Below are positions 5,906 through 7,451 of a stretch of 7,451 bases of DNA, one piece after another. The stretch lies in the NCBI GenBank assembly GCA_002428905.1, contig DIYD01000256.1, positions 8,002-15,452 of the forward strand, read 5' to 3'. Position numbers and translations under genes: made by a program. This stretch comes from Bacteroidetes bacterium UBA6063. GTDB taxonomy: Bacteria; Bacteroidota; Bacteroidia; NS11-12g; UBA9320. The notes under the pieces are model-generated. The model saw nothing but the letters and a program-made list of their open reading frames with translations. It made no database searches and was not told where the DNA came from. How positions within the stretch are numbered: position 1 is the first letter of the stretch; each line of letters starts with the position of its first letter.

Positions 5906-5935
5906 GATAACTGCACATAAATTTGATAACTGCAC
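5906..5935. promoter_or_regulatory. 11-bp direct repeat, possible operator of fibre gene
   Basis: GATAACTGCAC occurs perfectly at 5906-5916 and 5925-5935, 19 bp apart start to start, close to two helical turns. A dimeric regulator could bind both copies on one DNA face. It lies 96-125 bp upstream of the fibre start and almost 400 bp from the recombinase start, so the fibre gene is the more likely target. No regulator is identified. Confidence 0.45.
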
Positions 5936-6050
5936 GAAAGAGCCCATAAGTGTTATTGGCTGCAAAAGCTAACTAGCTGGAGTTGTTTCAAAATGGGAAG
6001 AAGAAACCGTTGTTTTTCCGAAAATTGGATGAGAAGTGTAAAGGATAAAC

Positions 6051-6085
6051 GATTTTTCGATTGAAAAATCTTCATAATTATGAAG
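6051..6085. repeat. Two abutting perfect inverted repeats
   Basis: GATTTTTC (6051-6058) and GAAAAATC (6063-6070) form an 8-bp stem with a GATT loop. The last base of that stem begins a perfect 16-bp palindrome, CTTCATAATTATGAAG (6070-6085). Together they could be transcript hairpins or a two-part binding site. Confidence 0.6.
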
Positions 6086-6104
6086 CAAAATGCTGTTTTT
6101 CGCT

Positions 6105-6135
6105 TAGAGCTTGCTCTACCGATAGTTATCGGTAG
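6105..6135. repeat. Two overlapping perfect inverted repeats
   Basis: TAGAGC-TT-GCTCTA (6105-6118) overlaps by three bases with CTACCGATA-GT-TATCGGTAG (6116-6135), so the two hairpins exclude each other. The CCGATA/TATCGG core resembles the hairpin at 3095-3108. Palindromes of this kind are common as dispersed intergenic elements in Bacteroidota; I state that from general knowledge, not a search. Confidence 0.6.
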
Positions 6136-6272
6136 TATAATCCAACCACACCTTTTGAGGTCTGTTCTTCTCTTCATTTTTTCCTTAGATGAAAAACACA
6201 AAATGACGATAAAACCCTCATGAATACTGAGTTTCTATGGGTTAAGCTCATATTTCAGACAAGCTACAAAAC

Positions 6273-6331
6273 GTACAGAAGTGTATAGAAGTACATAGAA
6301 TAACATCTTTTCGGTACAAATTCAGTACAAC
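6273..6331 (+). promoter_or_regulatory. Series of GTACA-type repeats before the recombinase start
   Basis: GTACAGAA (6273), GTATAGAA (6283), GTACATAGAA (6291), GTACAAA (6314) and GTACAAC (6325) run in the same orientation up to one base before ATG 6333. Spacings of 10, 8, 23 and 11 bp are near helical phase. They could be binding sites for the recombinase itself (autoregulation or arm-type sites) or for a separate repressor. Confidence 0.45.
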
Positions 6332-6332
6332 T

Positions 6333-7451
6333 ATGATTACAGCACATGTCAAACTAGTCCGACGAAAAAGCAATGAATCCAAAGATGGAACCAGCCCGAT
6401 TTATTTACGCCATCATCTTGGTAGTAATAAGTTCATTCAAACGGGGTATAGGGTAACTTATCAACATTGGGACGATAAAAAATGCGTCGTTAAAAGGGCA
6501 CATCCATCACACAAGCAAATAAATATTGGGTTAAAAGCAATCATTTTAAAGGCCGAAAGACTTATTGTAGCTGAACCCCAGATTACGGCAGAAAAGATGA
6601 AATCTTTATTGTTCAATAAGCACTCAGAACAAGGTACAACGTTTAATCACTTTTGTTGGAGTTTAGTTGAAATAAAAAAAGAGACCTGGGCAAAGGCAAC
6701 TTACGATGCTAATGTATCTCATTGCAGAAACCTGGACAGGTATAACCCCAGTCTCTCTGTTATTCAGGATGGCGAAGAGTTTGTAGCCGATTACACGAAA
6801 TGGTGTAAGGAAGTACGTGGCAACAAGCATAACTCAATTGTTAAAAATCTAAAGTTCTTATTACAAGTGCTGAAGTACTACGTTAAAAAGGGTAAAATAC
6901 CGAAGAATTTTCTTGAAGACAATATTGAGTCGAGCCATGAGGTAATGCCCAAATGTCTAACAAATGAGAATCTACAAAAACTGGAAGATTACTATGATGA
7001 ACTTAAACCAAGCTCGACTAAAGAAATTCTAGGTCAGTTTCTCTTTTGTTGCTATTGTGGTTTGAGATTCAAAGATATGGTAGAACTAACCTGGTTAGAC
7101 ATTAAAGACAACGCTATTGTTGTTACCATGGGTAAAAGCCGGCAAAAAAAGTTTGTATCGATACCGCTATCGAAAAAAGCTAAATCCTACATGCCCGAAA
7201 TGCCAAAAGATAAAGAACAGTTGGTTTTTGCATCTTACTCAAATCAAAAGACCAACGATCGTTTACGTACCATAGCAGAGGACATGAATATCAAGAGTAG
7301 GCTAACATTTCATGTTGCCAGACACACATTTGGCACTAAAGGAGTTAATAAAGGTATTCCGTTAGATGTTATGCAGGTACTTATGGGCCACACCAATATC
7401 TCTACCACTCAGATATATGCTAAAGTCTCACAAGCCACCACAAGGAGATAT
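6333..7451 (+). CDS. Tyrosine site-specific recombinase/integrase, 3' end beyond window
   Basis: This catalyses DNA strand exchange through a 3'-phosphotyrosyl intermediate. From ATG 6333 there are 373 codons without a stop. Residues 1-80 look like the beta-rich arm-binding domain of Bacteroidota integrases (IYLRHHLGSNKFIQTGYRV, then QHWDDKK). Residues 103-198 are the helical SAM-like core-binding domain. Residues 205-373 are the catalytic domain, with all key residues: R245 in CGLRFKDM, K268 in MGKSRQKK, H327 and R330 in FHVARHT, H353 in LMGHTNIS and nucleophile Y362 in TTQIYAKV, nine residues after H353 as usual. Only a short C-terminal tail is likely missing. No Shine-Dalgarno is visible; the start is set by the domain's beginning and by the repeats ending just before it. 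It may serve a mobile element extending right of the window, or act on local DNA; substrate sites are not identified. It looks richer in A+T than the fibre gene. Confidence 0.93.
   Translation, partial: MITAHVKLVRRKSNESKDGTSPIYLRHHLGSNKFIQTGYRVTYQHWDDKKCVVKRAHPSHKQINIGLKAIILKAERLIVAEPQITAEKMKSLLFNKHSEQGTTFNHFCWSLVEIKKETWAKATYDANVSHCRNLDRYNPSLSVIQDGEEFVADYTKWCKEVRGNKHNSIVKNLKFLLQVLKYYVKKGKIPKNFLEDNIESSHEVMPKCLTNENLQKLEDYYDELKPSSTKEILGQFLFCCYCGLRFKDMVELTWLDIKDNAIVVTMGKSRQKKFVSIPLSKKAKSYMPEMPKDKEQLVFASYSNQKTNDRLRTIAEDMNIKSRLTFHVARHTFGTKGVNKGIPLDVMQVLMGHTNISTTQIYAKVSQATTRRY

Larger units (their letters stand above)
5811..6332. other. Divergent intergenic region between fibre gene and recombinase
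   Basis: About 520 bp separate two outward-facing starts (5810 minus, 6333 plus), so promoters for both should lie here. I could not find a clear TTG/TAnnTTTG promoter on either strand. The region holds an 11-bp direct repeat (5906-5935), four inverted repeats between 6051 and 6135, and a series of GTACA-like repeats (6273-6331). The minus-strand open frame 5953-6201 crosses all four inverted repeats and has no recognisable protein features, so I treat it as non-coding. Confidence 0.6.

Noticed and set aside
5953..6201. Minus-strand 82-codon open frame in the divergent intergenic region
   Set aside because: It spans all four inverted repeats, resembles no protein family and has no start signal or coding-type composition.

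Overview
The window looks like chromosomal DNA of a Bacteroidota bacterium, probably Flavobacteriales (the order is an inference). The evidence is a type IX secretion (T9SS) C-terminal sorting module preceded by an LPVEL module, a Reg_prop-type sensor N-terminus, a cell-surface protein with the usual Bacteroidota N-terminal module and an S74 chaperone domain, a Bacteroidota-style tyrosine recombinase, and no convincing Shine-Dalgarno sequences.

Layout: (1) 1-610, minus strand: the N-terminal 203 codons of a propeller-type sensor protein that runs off the left edge. (2) 660-2393, minus strand: a secreted T9SS cargo protein; its frame stays open to 2579, but the extra N-terminus crosses an intergenic-type repeat. 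(3) 2580-3113: a gene-free, repeat-dense spacer with palindromic elements and two arrays of an exact 8-bp-period degenerate repeat. (4) 3114-5810, minus strand: one long reading frame of 898 codons for a YadA-head-like beta-roll surface protein ending in a peptidase S74 self-cleaving chaperone and a coiled coil. It is broken by one in-frame TAG at 4716-4718, so callers will split it into two genes. (5) 5811-6332: a gene-free divergent intergenic region with an 11-bp direct repeat, a cluster of inverted repeats and a series of GTACA-type repeats. (6) 6333-7451, plus strand: a tyrosine recombinase complete through its catalytic tyrosine but cut by the right edge.

The three minus-strand genes are all envelope related: a sensor, a T9SS-exported protein and a fibre-like surface protein. 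The recombinase is divergently transcribed and may belong to another element. The most interesting signal is the fibre gene. Its amber codon replaces an aromatic residue in a repeated G-A-(W/Y)-x-I-G motif. Two identical 31-bp segments flank the stop and lie exactly 804 bp (268 codons) apart, so recombination between them would remove the stop and keep frame. This could be a simple nonsense mutation or sequencing error, or a reversible or contingency-type surface switch; the sequence alone cannot decide.
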